Below, piece after piece: positions 46,502-55,698 of a DNA stretch of 61,543 nt. Origin of the DNA: Verrucomicrobiota bacterium (GTDB lineage: Bacteria; Verrucomicrobiota; Verrucomicrobiia; Chthoniobacterales; Xiphinematobacteraceae); NCBI GenBank assembly GCA_023269545.1, contig JAHFTB010000013.1, positions 1-61,543 of the forward strand, read 5' to 3'. The notes under the pieces were generated by a model. That model did not search any database. It saw nothing but the letters and a program-made list of their open reading frames with translations, and was not told the origin of the DNA. The translations under genes were made by a program, and so were the position numbers. Each line of letters begins with the position of its first letter. Position 1 is the stretch's first letter.

Positions 46502-47134
46502 TCACTTCTTCTTTGGTCGGCCTGGCCCCGGGTTACGCTTAAAATTAAGGATGTCTTCTCGATAAACAAGCCGAGTATCTCCTGTTTTGATACTTCGAAT
46601 ACGTTTACTGGTTGCATGTGTCGTGATTGTCCCCTGATTGACACCTCGAATACGCGCAGCCTCTGCTACGGTAATCCACTCCTCTGGTTTTGCGCCGGGC
46701 GGTAAGGCACTCTGCGGACCAGATGCAGGGTGAAAATCGATTCTGGGGCGGTAATTTAAAACGTCTTCTTTTCTTACAAATACCACTCCGTTTCTTTTCA
46801 AGGTCCGAATGCGACCTTTGCCTATTGCCCCCTTGATTGCGTGAACTGTCACTCCTCTTAATTGGGCGGCTTCCTTTTGTGTAATCCACTCGTTCCGGCT
46901 TACTGAAGCAATGGCAGCCTGCATTACAATTTGACTGGGACGACCTCTGGCCGCCTTAAAGGTAACTACATCTTCGCGAAAAACCATTTTTCGTCCCTTG
47001 ACTACTTTGCTTCTTAACCGTCCTCGACATAAAAGGCTAGCGATGGCAGCGGGTGTTACCTTTCTCAATCGAGCGGCTTGTGTCTGTGTAATCCATTTGT
47101 CCTCATCTAATTTTTTAAGATTTCGTATTGACAT
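46502..47134 (-). CDS. protein of three tandem excisionase-like HTH units
   Basis: A 210-residue protein built from three copies of a MerR/excisionase-like helix-turn-helix unit (HTH_17 type), each starting at a Trp and ending in a strand: about residues 14-59 (WITQTQAARLRKVT), 83-118 (WITQKEAAQLRGVT) and 153-188 (WITVAEAARIRGVN). Linkers between units are basic and Pro/Ala-rich; the C-terminus is very basic (GPGRPKKK). The start at MSIRNLKK is preferred over the longer frame to 47173. Such units usually occur singly in excisionases or DNA-binding adaptors. Three in one chain suggests a protein that binds three neighbouring sites, perhaps for recombination directionality in the adjacent element. 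Confidence 0.7.
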   Translation of the reverse strand: MSIRNLKKLDEDKWITQTQAARLRKVTPAAIASLLCRGRLRSKVVKGRKMVFREDVVTFKAARGRPSQIVMQAAIASVSRNEWITQKEAAQLRGVTVHAIKGAIGKGRIRTLKRNGVVFVRKEDVLNYRPRIDFHPASGPQSALPPGAKPEEWITVAEAARIRGVNQGTITTHATSKRIRSIKTGDTRLVYREDILNFKRNPGPGRPKKK

Positions 47135-47347
47135 CGAATGTTTAATTGGGGTAGATTTGCCGTCATGAAACACGACGGATCCCCCTAGCTAGTACGGACG
47201 CAACAGAACGCTGTCCCCAACCTGCTGGATGGCTTCGCACATGTTCAGATAAACCTATTATTTAAAACACAGAGGCACTGCTTCTGACAAATGGGAATCA
47301 CTTTTGCGGTTATCTCCCTGCCATCGGTCTGTCTGTGCCCTGATATT

Positions 47348-47485
47348 ATGAAACCCGACCGTAAAAACCAAAAACCTATGCCTGAGATACTGATACAATA
47401 CCCCAGTATATCGATGTTTGGTGGCGCCTATTTAGGAGCATTTATAGGTGCAGCCTTAACGATTTTATTCCTCACAAGAAAATGA
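47348..47485 (+). CDS. small single-helix membrane protein
   Basis: A 45-residue frame with one C-terminal membrane segment (GGAYLGAFIGAALTILFL). An open frame extends upstream to 47291, but the ATG at 47348 gives a better start. Its stop overlaps the next gene's ATG by four bases (ATGA), which argues that the pair is translated together. No family recognised. Confidence 0.4.
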   Translation: MKPDRKNQKPMPEILIQYPSISMFGGAYLGAFIGAALTILFLTRK

Positions 47486-47838
47486 GCGAGGTACAAATAA
47501 TTTTAGAGCCGTTTTTCGGGAAATTTCTTCCGAGAATTTATGTGGGCGGAAACTTGGCTGAAGTGCGCGAAGAGATGTCGCTACGAGAGGCGTTAACATT
47601 TTGTGAGTTTGTCTTCGAGTATCATCGAGTTCCCCGAGAAGAGGAGAAGGCTATCTACGAGATCTCGTCCGTCACAGCTAAAAAAGGAGAAGTAGTAGAA
47701 CGTAAATTAATAGAGCTTCAGGTTGCGTTGGATGGAGTCGCAAGGACTGGAAGGACAAAATGGATCCGACGGGGGTTTCTAGCCTGTCCACTTATTGAGT
47801 TTATCACCCATGGCTCGTATGAAAAAAATGCCCGATAA
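47482..47838 (+). CDS. hypothetical protein
   Basis: A 118-residue soluble protein: a strand-rich first 30 residues (PFFGKFLPRIYVGGNLAEV), then an acidic helix (EEMSLREALTFCEFVFEYHR) and a Lys-rich middle. I recognise no family. It is coupled to the preceding small membrane protein by an ATGA overlap and lies between the triple helix-turn-helix gene and the integrase relic, so it is likely cargo of the former mobile element. Confidence 0.5.
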   Translation: MSEVQIILEPFFGKFLPRIYVGGNLAEVREEMSLREALTFCEFVFEYHRVPREEEKAIYEISSVTAKKGEVVERKLIELQVALDGVARTGRTKWIRRGFLACPLIEFITHGSYEKNAR

Positions 47839-47866
47839 TATTGCTCATCTCGGCCTAAACTTTTGA

Positions 47867-48226
47867 AGACAACTTATTGCGAATACTCCGAGCTACAATT
47901 TCGAGTCTGACAACGCCTTTTTACTCTTCCTTGATGACAATGGACGTTTGCTAGATTGCTTTCACCTCACCAGCGGAGAAACATCCTGTTCCGATGTCAT
48001 GAATGCTTGCGTAGTTCTGAAAAGATTTCCCGATGTGGTGTCCGCATTGGTTCGGATTCAAACACAATCCGCTTATAAGAAAGATCCTTTTCATAGAAAT
48101 AGCCTTCAGACTGAGACTCTCTATACGATTGCTGATCTTTACGATCTTCACTTAGCTGAGGTGGTTCTTCCATATCACACTTCTTCAGCCCTTGGCATAC
48201 CGAATCCACACTCAGGCTATGCATAA
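47867..48226 (+). pseudogene. probable gene fragment lacking a start
   Basis: An open frame after a TGA at 47864 that reads as coding (NTPSYNFESDNAFLLFLDDN, then GRLLDCFHLTSGE) but has no ATG and only a TTG 27 codons in. It could be the decayed remainder of a longer gene. The LLFLDDNGRLLD...SGE stretch loosely recalls RadC-like proteins; the HNHPSG metal motif of that family is absent, so I do not assign it. Confidence 0.35.
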
Positions 48227-48239
48227 TGATTGATAGAAA

Positions 48240-49430
48240 ATTTCTCATATCTTCACTTCAACACCAGAATATATAAACCCTCCCACTGAAACAGCCATAT
48301 TCGATTTTTACGGAAAGAAGTATCGAATTTTTCGTCCTGAACCTGGTGGTAACTGGGCAATTCGAGTTAGACACCATATCAAGAATCCAAACGCTGCAAT
48401 CAAGCGACTTGAGACCCCGATTCAGGGTGTGGCAATCAAGAATGCCACACTATACCTGGAAAAGCTGCGCTCGAATGAGCGGAGTGTGACTGAAAAGGGG
48501 CTGCCGACAGTTGGTGAAATTGTGGACGAATACCGAAAAGCAGTCACTGAATTGGAATTGCAGCCCATTAGCGTGACAAGCAGCATCAATGCACTTTTGA
48601 ATGTCATCAGCTTAGCGAGAAACTGTGACAAAGAAAAAGCAAGAGAGCTGCCAATCACTCTGTTGAACTCCGATTTGATAGCCGCCTATTGGAAGGCTGC
48701 CACCTCTGAGAATCGTACCACGGCTGCAAGTAGGCTCAACAAAGCACAAGCTGTTTTCAGCACTTGGGCACTGGAACTCTACAAACGTAAATGGCGACTA
48801 CCTGAATTGATCGAATTCCGTACAGCGCCCAAAATAAGGCGGCGAAGCTCAGATCAAACTTTCAAAGAGTTTGGTGTGGAGGTTGCAGGACAACTGGAAT
48901 GGGCGGCTCAGCAAATCCGCGATGTAGATCAGGATATCTACCGCGTATATTTATTGGCAGCCCGACTTGGACTACGAGATAACGAAATCGTCAATGCCCG
49001 AGGTGATTGGATTGAGGAACGTCGTGGGAAGTGGGTCATAGCCATCATCGATCGTCCTGAGCAGCCCTTTTCGACAAAGGCTGGAGTGCAACGATAGCTG
49101 GAGCTGTCTGAAGAGTTAGTAGAAGAATTTCACGAGGATATCGGCACTCACCGATACCTTGTGGCAAATGACAAGGCCCCAACTGCTCGTCAGAATGCGA
49201 TTTATCGTACCGCATCAGCATTTGTTCGAAAACACCTTCCTGGCAGATCCAAATCGCTGCATGAATTGCGCAAGTATGCTGGAGCGAGAGTAGCCACAGA
49301 ACATGGACTCTATGCCGCAAAGGAGTTTTTAGGACACGCGACGGTTTCCACTACCGAAAAACACTATGCGGCTTATTTGAAAAATGTTCGAGCGGTCTCA
49401 GCAGTTCCTATGGTTACGCCAACCGCATAG
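48240..49430 (+). pseudogene. tyrosine recombinase (phage-type integrase), interrupted
   Basis: A frame of about 397 codons with a single in-frame TAG at 49095-49097. The first part (with PTVGEIVDEYRKAVTELELQ) is a core-binding region; ARLGLRDNEI gives the first catalytic Arg. After the TAG come LHELRKYAGARVATEHG (HxxR box), EFLGHATVSTTEKHYAAY (second His and catalytic Tyr). A W-to-stop change is the simplest cause. The frame also lacks a canonical start upstream (first candidate ATT at 48240). Integrases of this type insert elements at tRNA genes, in line with the half tRNA-Thr at 45589. Truncated at the TAG the protein has no catalytic Tyr. Confidence 0.85.
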
Positions 49431-49495
49431 CCCATTCCCAATCCCTTCCAGCAGCTTCACCTGCGACATAAAGGCATGAACTCCGGGCGTCGTCT

Positions 49496-50719
49496 CTAGT
49501 GAATTCGCAAACCGGAGAGCGAACTTAAAATACCTGCGATCATCGAATAAGCCACTATTCCCACAAACAAGGCTACTACTAAGATAGTAAGCGGTTGGAT
49601 GAGTGCGGTAATTCGTTGGATGCGCATAGCCAGTTCCCGATCGTAACGGGAGGCGGCTCGTTCAAGTGCCCCTGCTAGGTTTCCGGTTTCTTCTCCCACT
49701 GCAATGATATCAGCAAGAACATCCGGGAAAAATGGACTCTGCCGCAAGGCCCGTGAAAAGGATCTTCCTTCTCCCACCTTATGGTAAATAGTTTCAATTA
49801 ATGTTTGGAGGTAGCAATTACGAGTGGCCTTTTTCATAAAAAGTAATCCCTGGAGTAAGGGAATCCCACTGGATACCAATGTGGAAAGGGTTTGTAGGAA
49901 TTCTACTAAAAAATGAATGCGCAAGATTTGTCCCAACAAAGGCACTTTTAAAATGGAGCGATCCCACATCTTTTGACCCGCGGGTGTTTTTTTCCAAATT
50001 CTTATCGAGCTTATTATAATGATGCCGCAACCTATCAATGCCCACCAATAGTGGCTCAGGAACTTACTCGTTGCTACGAGGGATCTTGTCATAAAAGGCA
50101 GGCTTTGATCGCTCTTGCTAAGAAGCATTGTGAGTTGTGGAAGTAGGAAGGTCATGAATATTAATAATAGGACCAGGCCAGCAGCGAAGACAATGGAGGG
50201 ATAGACTAAAGCCGTGGCGACGCGTCGCCGCAGTTCTGAGAGGAGCGCAAGGTGCTGGGTCTGCCGTTTCAAAATCTGCGGCAGTGCTCCCGAGGCTTCT
50301 CCAGCTGCAACCATGTGACAATACAATTCGGAAAATGACCCTTCCGCATTTCTAAGTGCCACCGAGAAGCGCTTTCCTTCTCTGATTTGCTGACGCAGAA
50401 AGGCGGCAATGGCTAAGATGGGAGACTTCTCTTTCCGCTGTTCGATGATGTGCAAGGCACGTTCCAACGGAAGCCCGGCTTCCAAAAGTTGTACGAGTTC
50501 TTCTGTGAAGGAAAGAAGGGCTTCATGCGAGAGTTTTGAGTAGGTGCGTTTGGAAATTATGGTCTGCGCTTCAACGGCAGTCGTTACTCTTTCCAAGGTT
50601 AATGGTCTGAGTTTGCGTGCTATTAGCTGTTGAAATGCTTCGGCGCGATTTTGGGAGTCGATCTTGCCACGCTCTTGCAGTCCATTTTCCGCGAGGGCTT
50701 TGAATTGGTAGATTGCCAT
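49496..50719 (-). CDS. gspF: type II secretion inner-membrane platform protein GspF
   Basis: GspF, 407 residues, with two T2SSF domains (about 70-190 and 270-395), three membrane helices, the N-terminal YQFKALAENGLQERGKID opening, GEASGALPQILKR in the first domain and GEETGNLAGALERAA in the second, both conserved. It anchors the pseudopilus-building machine and works with GspE. It is the last gene of the operon, one base after the gspE stop. Confidence 0.95.
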   Translation of the reverse strand: MAIYQFKALAENGLQERGKIDSQNRAEAFQQLIARKLRPLTLERVTTAVEAQTIISKRTYSKLSHEALLSFTEELVQLLEAGLPLERALHIIEQRKEKSPILAIAAFLRQQIREGKRFSVALRNAEGSFSELYCHMVAAGEASGALPQILKRQTQHLALLSELRRRVATALVYPSIVFAAGLVLLLIFMTFLLPQLTMLLSKSDQSLPFMTRSLVATSKFLSHYWWALIGCGIIIISSIRIWKKTPAGQKMWDRSILKVPLLGQILRIHFLVEFLQTLSTLVSSGIPLLQGLLFMKKATRNCYLQTLIETIYHKVGEGRSFSRALRQSPFFPDVLADIIAVGEETGNLAGALERAASRYDRELAMRIQRITALIQPLTILVVALFVGIVAYSMIAGILSSLSGLRIH

Positions 50720-50720
50720 A

Positions 50721-52421
50721 TCAAGCCTTTGTTTCCGAGGTGGTCACGCGGAGAACTTCCGCGACGGAGGTGATGCCTTCTTTTACTCTTTCCCAGCCGT
50801 TTTCTCGGAGCAAACGCATGCCTTCTGTTATCGCGAGGTTTTTGAGTTCGCTAGCGGGAGCTTTGTGTTGAATGAGGTTCTGCAAAGCGGATGTTACACG
50901 GCACATTTCGTAAATGGCAATGCGACCTTGATAGCCACTGTTTCCACAGGCTTCACATCCCACAGGTTTGAAAATGGAAGAATTTTCCGGAACTCCAAAT
51001 TCTTGAAACACATCGGCGGCCAAGTGATCCGGAGCTTTGCAAGAGGGACACAAGCGTCGCAGAAGACGTTGTGCAATAAAGGCCCGCACAGCGGAACCCA
51101 CAAGAAATGGTTCGACTCCCATATCGACTAATCGAGTAATGCCACCCACGGAATCATTGGTATGAAGGGTACTAAATACTAAGTGGCCGGTGAGTGCTGC
51201 ACGAATGGCAGTTTCTGCTGTCTCATAGTCTCGCATTTCTCCAACCATAATGACATTCGGGTCTCCACGCAGGACGCTCCGAAGTGCACTGGCAAAGGTA
51301 AGACCAATTTCCGGTTTGATTGCAATTTGGATCACGCCAGAGAGCTTGTGTTCGACGGGATCTTCGATGGTAACAATGCGACGATCTTTTGTGTTTAGTG
51401 ACGCAAGAAATGTATAAAGGCTGGTGGATTTACCACATCCGGTTGGTCCGGTCAGAAGGACAATCCCATTAGGCAATGCTAATAGTTCACGCAAATCGGA
51501 TTCTAACTGGGTATTGACCCCGAGCCGAGCAAAGTCAAAGATTTCCTGTCCCAACAAGCGTAAGCTGACGGTTTCTCCATTGACTGACGGAATAGTCGCC
51601 ACGCGCACATCGATAGGTTGTCCTGCAAGCTCCAAGCTAATGCGTCCATCTTGAGGAATACGCCGTTCGGCAATATCCAGATTTGCCATGATTTTTAGGC
51701 GAGAGACGACAGAGTCCTTCAAAAGCATGATTTGAGGAGGAACTGGAGTTTCGCGCAGAACTCCATCGACTCGATAACGGATGCGCAAATCGGTTCCGAG
51801 CGGCTCCACATGGATGTCCGTGGCCCGTTCGTTTAATGCCTCGCGCATGATCTGATTGACGAATTTCATGACAGAGGCTTCGGGATCATCTCCATCCAGA
51901 ATATTCACCTCATGCTCTTTTTCCCCGGAATCGGCATCCATCGTTTCGAGCAATTGTTCAAAGGTATCTGCGCCCACTCCATAACGTTCGCGTAGTTGTG
52001 ATAAGATGAATTTTTTGGAGGAAAGTACGAATCGGACAGGCCGTTCGAGAGCTTGGCGAACGGCTGAACGCGCGAGGTAGTCAAAGGGATCATAGCTCGC
52101 CAACTGCAATGCTCCCTCCTGCTCCATGCCTACTGGGATGAGATGATAGCGTAAGGCTAATCGCGCCGGTAGGGACAATTCGGTGGATGGAAGCGAAGAT
52201 GTATTTGGTTCGTACCAAGCAATATTAAAATGTCTCGCTAATTCGCGGAGAAAGTCGATTTCATTGACCAATGCGGATTCCAGTATGGCACGAATGGGAG
52301 ATATTTGGGCGGCATCCTTTGCAATTGCAGCGACCTCCATGCATCGGAGCGATCCTGCACGTTCTGCGATTACTGCCAAAAGATCAGACAGGGGCGTTGG
52401 AGAAACTGATGGCTTGTCCAT
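50721..52421 (-). CDS. gspE: type II secretion ATPase GspE
   Basis: The secretion ATPase, 566 residues. An N-terminal GspE N-domain is followed by the Walker A motif LTGPTGCGKSTSLYT, an Asp box (IVTIEDPVEHKL), Walker B VIMVGEMRDYETAETAIRAA and a His box (HLVFSTLHTND). A four-Cys zinc site (CPSCKAP and CEACGNSGY) separates the last two. All four nucleotide motifs are intact. It powers pseudopilus assembly and pairs with GspF and GspL at the membrane. It follows gspD by three bases. Confidence 0.96.
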   Translation of the reverse strand: MDKPSVSPTPLSDLLAVIAERAGSLRCMEVAAIAKDAAQISPIRAILESALVNEIDFLRELARHFNIAWYEPNTSSLPSTELSLPARLALRYHLIPVGMEQEGALQLASYDPFDYLARSAVRQALERPVRFVLSSKKFILSQLRERYGVGADTFEQLLETMDADSGEKEHEVNILDGDDPEASVMKFVNQIMREALNERATDIHVEPLGTDLRIRYRVDGVLRETPVPPQIMLLKDSVVSRLKIMANLDIAERRIPQDGRISLELAGQPIDVRVATIPSVNGETVSLRLLGQEIFDFARLGVNTQLESDLRELLALPNGIVLLTGPTGCGKSTSLYTFLASLNTKDRRIVTIEDPVEHKLSGVIQIAIKPEIGLTFASALRSVLRGDPNVIMVGEMRDYETAETAIRAALTGHLVFSTLHTNDSVGGITRLVDMGVEPFLVGSAVRAFIAQRLLRRLCPSCKAPDHLAADVFQEFGVPENSSIFKPVGCEACGNSGYQGRIAIYEMCRVTSALQNLIQHKAPASELKNLAITEGMRLLRENGWERVKEGITSVAEVLRVTTSETKA

Positions 52422-52424
52422 AGT

Positions 52425-54620
52425 TTAGGATTTTTTGGATTTAACAATGCCGATTTTTTTCTTACCTTTTTTTGGCGGTTTATCATCTTGCGGCTGCTGA
52501 TTAAACTCCTGGAGGAGATCTCCTTTAAAATCGGTCATGGAACGTTCCAGTGCATTGACGTCAGTGAGGTCGGAATGCTGATTGATCACGAGCGGTTGGA
52601 TGAAAATAATCAGCTCACGACGAGTAAAATCCTTCTTAGTGGTACCAAACAGATAGCCCACGCCAGGAACATCCTTAAGCAGTGGAACACCCGTGCGAAG
52701 ATTTCGTTGTTCCTTGGTAATCAAGCCACCTAATACCACAACTTCCCTATTTCGCACCGTGACTGTGGTCGTTAGCTCCTGCGTACCAATTACAGGAACT
52801 TCATTTTCCCCTACGATCTTATTCCCCTCAAGGGTGTCATTTTGCTGGGCTATGGTGAGAGTCACCTCATCGTTTGAATTGACAAGCGGGATGACTTCCA
52901 ATTTCAAAACCACATCCTTATAATCAATAGTCGCTGTAACAGCGGAGCCATTCGCACCGGTATTTAAAGCGGTCGTTAAAGTATTCCGAGGAACTGGCAC
53001 TTGATGACCTGATAAAATCACCGCCTTTTTATTATTGGTCGTAAAAACCATGGGGCGCGCAAGCACTCTAAAACGGTTAGTGGACTGCAAAGCGCGGACA
53101 TAAACATCCAACGTGTCAGCCACAGTGCCATACATTGTGAGACCGGAAATAGCAGGCAAAACTGTTTGGGCGGCTTTGCTCGCTGTTTTTACTGCTCCGT
53201 TGACAATGTTAGCGGTATCCGGAAGAATATCGACTCCTGCTCGGCGGCTTTGCAGCAAATTGGATATTCCGCTTGCTGGTCCTGGCCCCAGAGCACGAAA
53301 TTGATCGAATTTGACCAGGTAATCCACGCCAGCTTCGACCCCATTACCCAATGTCAGCTGACCAATAATAGTTGCCAGAAAGATCTGTTTGGGACGCTCA
53401 TCCATCATATCGAGGATTCGCTTCGCTTTGCGCCGAGCTTCCGGAGGGCCAATTACAATGATCTTATTAGAATTTCGGTCCGCAATCAGTCGCGACTTTC
53501 CCACTACAATAGACATGGGCGCGGTGTTTTCGTTGGGAGCTTGTAGTTTATCAGGCTTGCTTGCTATTCCACTTCCTCCTCCACCGCCTCCGGAAGAACC
53601 TGGAGTATTCGACAAATTCTGCAATGACTGAGCAGCATCTTTGTCCTTGTCACCTTCGGACAGAATATTACTTAAGATAGGCAATACATCTCCCGCGGAA
53701 ACGAATTGTAGACGTCTTTCCAAGGGTTCTTCTAAGTCAACTGCTACGTCCATTTCCTGAATGAGTTTTCGGAGATAGCCCATCTTGGATTCAGGGGCTA
53801 TGACTACGATTCGATTGGTTCGGACGTCTGCCTTCACACGAACCTTAGGAGTGGGAAGAAAAGTGTCTGGTTTTGCAGTGCCTGCGTTTTCCTTACTTGG
53901 TGAATCGTTAGGGACCGTTGGGACTGCTCCTCCCTCTTTGGTATCTTCCGCTATCAACTCGTTTACAATTTCTGCAACTCGCTCGGCATCGGCTCTTTTC
54001 AGCGCAACAAATTCGGTGAGCATTTTTCTTCCGGGAACATCAATATGTCTTTGTAAAGCAATGAGGCGGCGGATGAATGGCGTATTCTCAGTAATGACCA
54101 ATGCATTGGCATTAGGCACAGCAATAATGCTCCCAAAAGACCGAATAGTCGCATAGGGCGTAAAAATCTTAATCGCCTCCAAAGCAGGCAGATAACGGAG
54201 TGGCATAAAATAGCTGACCACGCGTTCTTCAGTCGGCAATTCAGATTCCTGAGCATAAAGAGCTGCCCCTTCTGTGCTGGGGGTTTTGGTTGATCCTAGG
54301 ATTTTCGAGGTATTCTCATCCACAGGAACAATCGTGTAACCATTTAAGAGAAGTGCCGCTTCCAACAAAGAGATTGCCTCCTGTTTCGAAAGGGGATGAG
54401 CAACTTGAATGGAAAGATTTGGCCCCGCTAAATTAGCATCCCGGATCAGCCGCTTGCCGGTCAGGATCTCATAAACATTCAAGACTTCAGCAACCGGATT
54501 GCCAGGAAGCTGAATCTTCACTTGTTCTTCGGGTACCGACTGCTGGGGTTGAGATTGCAGTGCGCCCTCCATTGCTAATAAAAAAATAAGGCTGATAAAA
54601 AACCGAATGCCTCTGTTCAT
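52425..54620 (-). CDS. gspD: type II secretion outer-membrane secretin GspD
   Basis: The secretin forming the outer-membrane channel, 731 residues. A signal peptide lies at 1-23 (residues FFISLIFLLAMEGALQ), N0-N3 domains to about residue 420 (RKMLTEFVALKRADAERVAEIV and RNSNKIIVIGPPEARRKAKRI), and the secretin core thereafter with VTVRNREVVVLGGLITKEQR and VPLLKDVPGVGYLFGTTKKD near the end. A Gly/Ser-rich stretch at about 343-355 (GSSGGGGGGSG) interrupts an N domain. The Lys-rich C-terminus (KKGKKKIGIVKSKKS) is unusual for a secretin. Overlaps gspC by four bases. Confidence 0.94.
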   Translation of the reverse strand: MNRGIRFFISLIFLLAMEGALQSQPQQSVPEEQVKIQLPGNPVAEVLNVYEILTGKRLIRDANLAGPNLSIQVAHPLSKQEAISLLEAALLLNGYTIVPVDENTSKILGSTKTPSTEGAALYAQESELPTEERVVSYFMPLRYLPALEAIKIFTPYATIRSFGSIIAVPNANALVITENTPFIRRLIALQRHIDVPGRKMLTEFVALKRADAERVAEIVNELIAEDTKEGGAVPTVPNDSPSKENAGTAKPDTFLPTPKVRVKADVRTNRIVVIAPESKMGYLRKLIQEMDVAVDLEEPLERRLQFVSAGDVLPILSNILSEGDKDKDAAQSLQNLSNTPGSSGGGGGGSGIASKPDKLQAPNENTAPMSIVVGKSRLIADRNSNKIIVIGPPEARRKAKRILDMMDERPKQIFLATIIGQLTLGNGVEAGVDYLVKFDQFRALGPGPASGISNLLQSRRAGVDILPDTANIVNGAVKTASKAAQTVLPAISGLTMYGTVADTLDVYVRALQSTNRFRVLARPMVFTTNNKKAVILSGHQVPVPRNTLTTALNTGANGSAVTATIDYKDVVLKLEVIPLVNSNDEVTLTIAQQNDTLEGNKIVGENEVPVIGTQELTTTVTVRNREVVVLGGLITKEQRNLRTGVPLLKDVPGVGYLFGTTKKDFTRRELIIFIQPLVINQHSDLTDVNALERSMTDFKGDLLQEFNQQPQDDKPPKKGKKKIGIVKSKKS

Positions 54621-55177
54621 TTGATAAGATCCACCATGCTGGGATGAAGAGTTTGAACGGGGGTGTGAGATTCATTTTTAGCTTGAGGAGTGCTCGAAAC
54701 ATCCGAAGAAGAAGATAAATGGGGCTTTGTCACCGACTGATCTTGCGGGACTCCCTTAAGCAAATCATCAGCTGCCTTTGATACCGTTGGATCAAAGCGG
54801 ATGACACCAGTTTGCTGTCCGGACCGTATGATCACCGTCGAGGCTGAACCTGCTTCCTTTACGGAAACTAGCTGTAATCCCACTTCAGTGGGAGTGGTGG
54901 AAACCGGATGACGCTTCAGGGACTTGCGATCCTGCACGAATGCGATCCATTTCTCACCCACTTTAAGTAGACCACTGAGCACATATTGTTGCTCAATACC
55001 TTCAGCTTGTGACACGGATGCTGTAGCGGTAGGAGGACTAAATGGTTTGCGTGACCAAATATTCTGATAGCGTTCGTCTGTGTAAACCTCCGGAGAATAA
55101 GAAGCCTCGCGGCTTCCTCCTACAGATGTGAGCTGAAATAGCTCAACGAGACATAATATAAGAGTAAACTTCCTCAT
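54617..55177 (-). CDS. gspC: GspC-like component of type II secretion
   Basis: A 186-residue protein placed between gspM and gspD. The start at 55177 (MRKFTLILCLVELFQ) gives an N-terminal helix or signal; the longer frame to 55300 lies inside gspM. The central part (QQYVLSGLLKVGEKWIAFVQ, STVIIRSGQQTGVIRF) resembles the HR domain of GspC/PilP that links the inner-membrane platform to the secretin. A Ser/Pro-rich tail follows and the PDZ or coiled coil of classical GspC is missing. It is coupled to gspM (ATGA) and gspD. Assignment rests on context as well as sequence. Confidence 0.65.
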   Translation of the reverse strand: MRKFTLILCLVELFQLTSVGGSREASYSPEVYTDERYQNIWSRKPFSPPTATASVSQAEGIEQQYVLSGLLKVGEKWIAFVQDRKSLKRHPVSTTPTEVGLQLVSVKEAGSASTVIIRSGQQTGVIRFDPTVSKAADDLLKGVPQDQSVTKPHLSSSSDVSSTPQAKNESHTPVQTLHPSMVDLIK

Positions 55178-55698
55178 GGAGTAGAAGTAGAGAAAAATTG
55201 GGAGAGCTCTACTGTTGCAACCATCGTAGAGGGATCTGCTTTTAACGTAAGTTTTGAGATGGATAAGTAGGCACCTGCTTTTTGAATTCCCGCCATCCAC
55301 CGGATTAAGTTTTCAAGTTCTCCGGTAATTTTTACGGTCAAGACAGTGGCAATAAAAACATCTCTACGGTCGGAGCCTTTCAGTTGCTGTTCCTCAATTC
55401 GTAGTCCGGAAGCGGTCAAACTTCGCTGAATCCGTTCGACGAAATCAGAGTCAGATCGGGAAGAATCGTAGACAGGCAAGGGGTTCTTACGTTGCCATTC
55501 CTTATGGGCTGCCCAGTAAGAATTTTTCTGCTGCAAACGAAGATAATTTTTATATTGAGTTTTTAGAAGTGCAACTTGCTCGCGATCTTTTGCAGCAGAT
55601 CTCAGACCGCCCCTTACTAATAACAGGGTACCAGCGAATAAAAGAACCCCGCCGAAAATGGCGAGTAATCGAATTTCGTTCTTATTAATCCGTTTCAT
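55174..55698 (-). CDS. gspM: GspM-like type II secretion protein
   Basis: A 174-residue bitopic protein. The start at 55698 (MKRINKNEIRLLAIFGGVLL) places a single membrane helix at about 9-28, followed by a coiled-coil part (LLKTQYKNYLRLQQKNSYWA) and a ferredoxin-like periplasmic domain (VFIATVLTVKITGELENLIR) as in GspM/PilO. The longer frame to 55872 would overlap gspL extensively. It forms the inner-membrane platform with GspL. Overlaps gspL by 14 bases. Confidence 0.75.
   Translation of the reverse strand: MKRINKNEIRLLAIFGGVLLFAGTLLLVRGGLRSAAKDREQVALLKTQYKNYLRLQQKNSYWAAHKEWQRKNPLPVYDSSRSDSDFVERIQRSLTASGLRIEEQQLKGSDRRDVFIATVLTVKITGELENLIRWMAGIQKAGAYLSISKLTLKADPSTMVATVELSQFFSTSTP

Noticed and set aside
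49431-49495. possible second attachment site right of the integrase relic
   Set aside because: No match to the tRNA-Thr 3' sequence is visible in this stretch.
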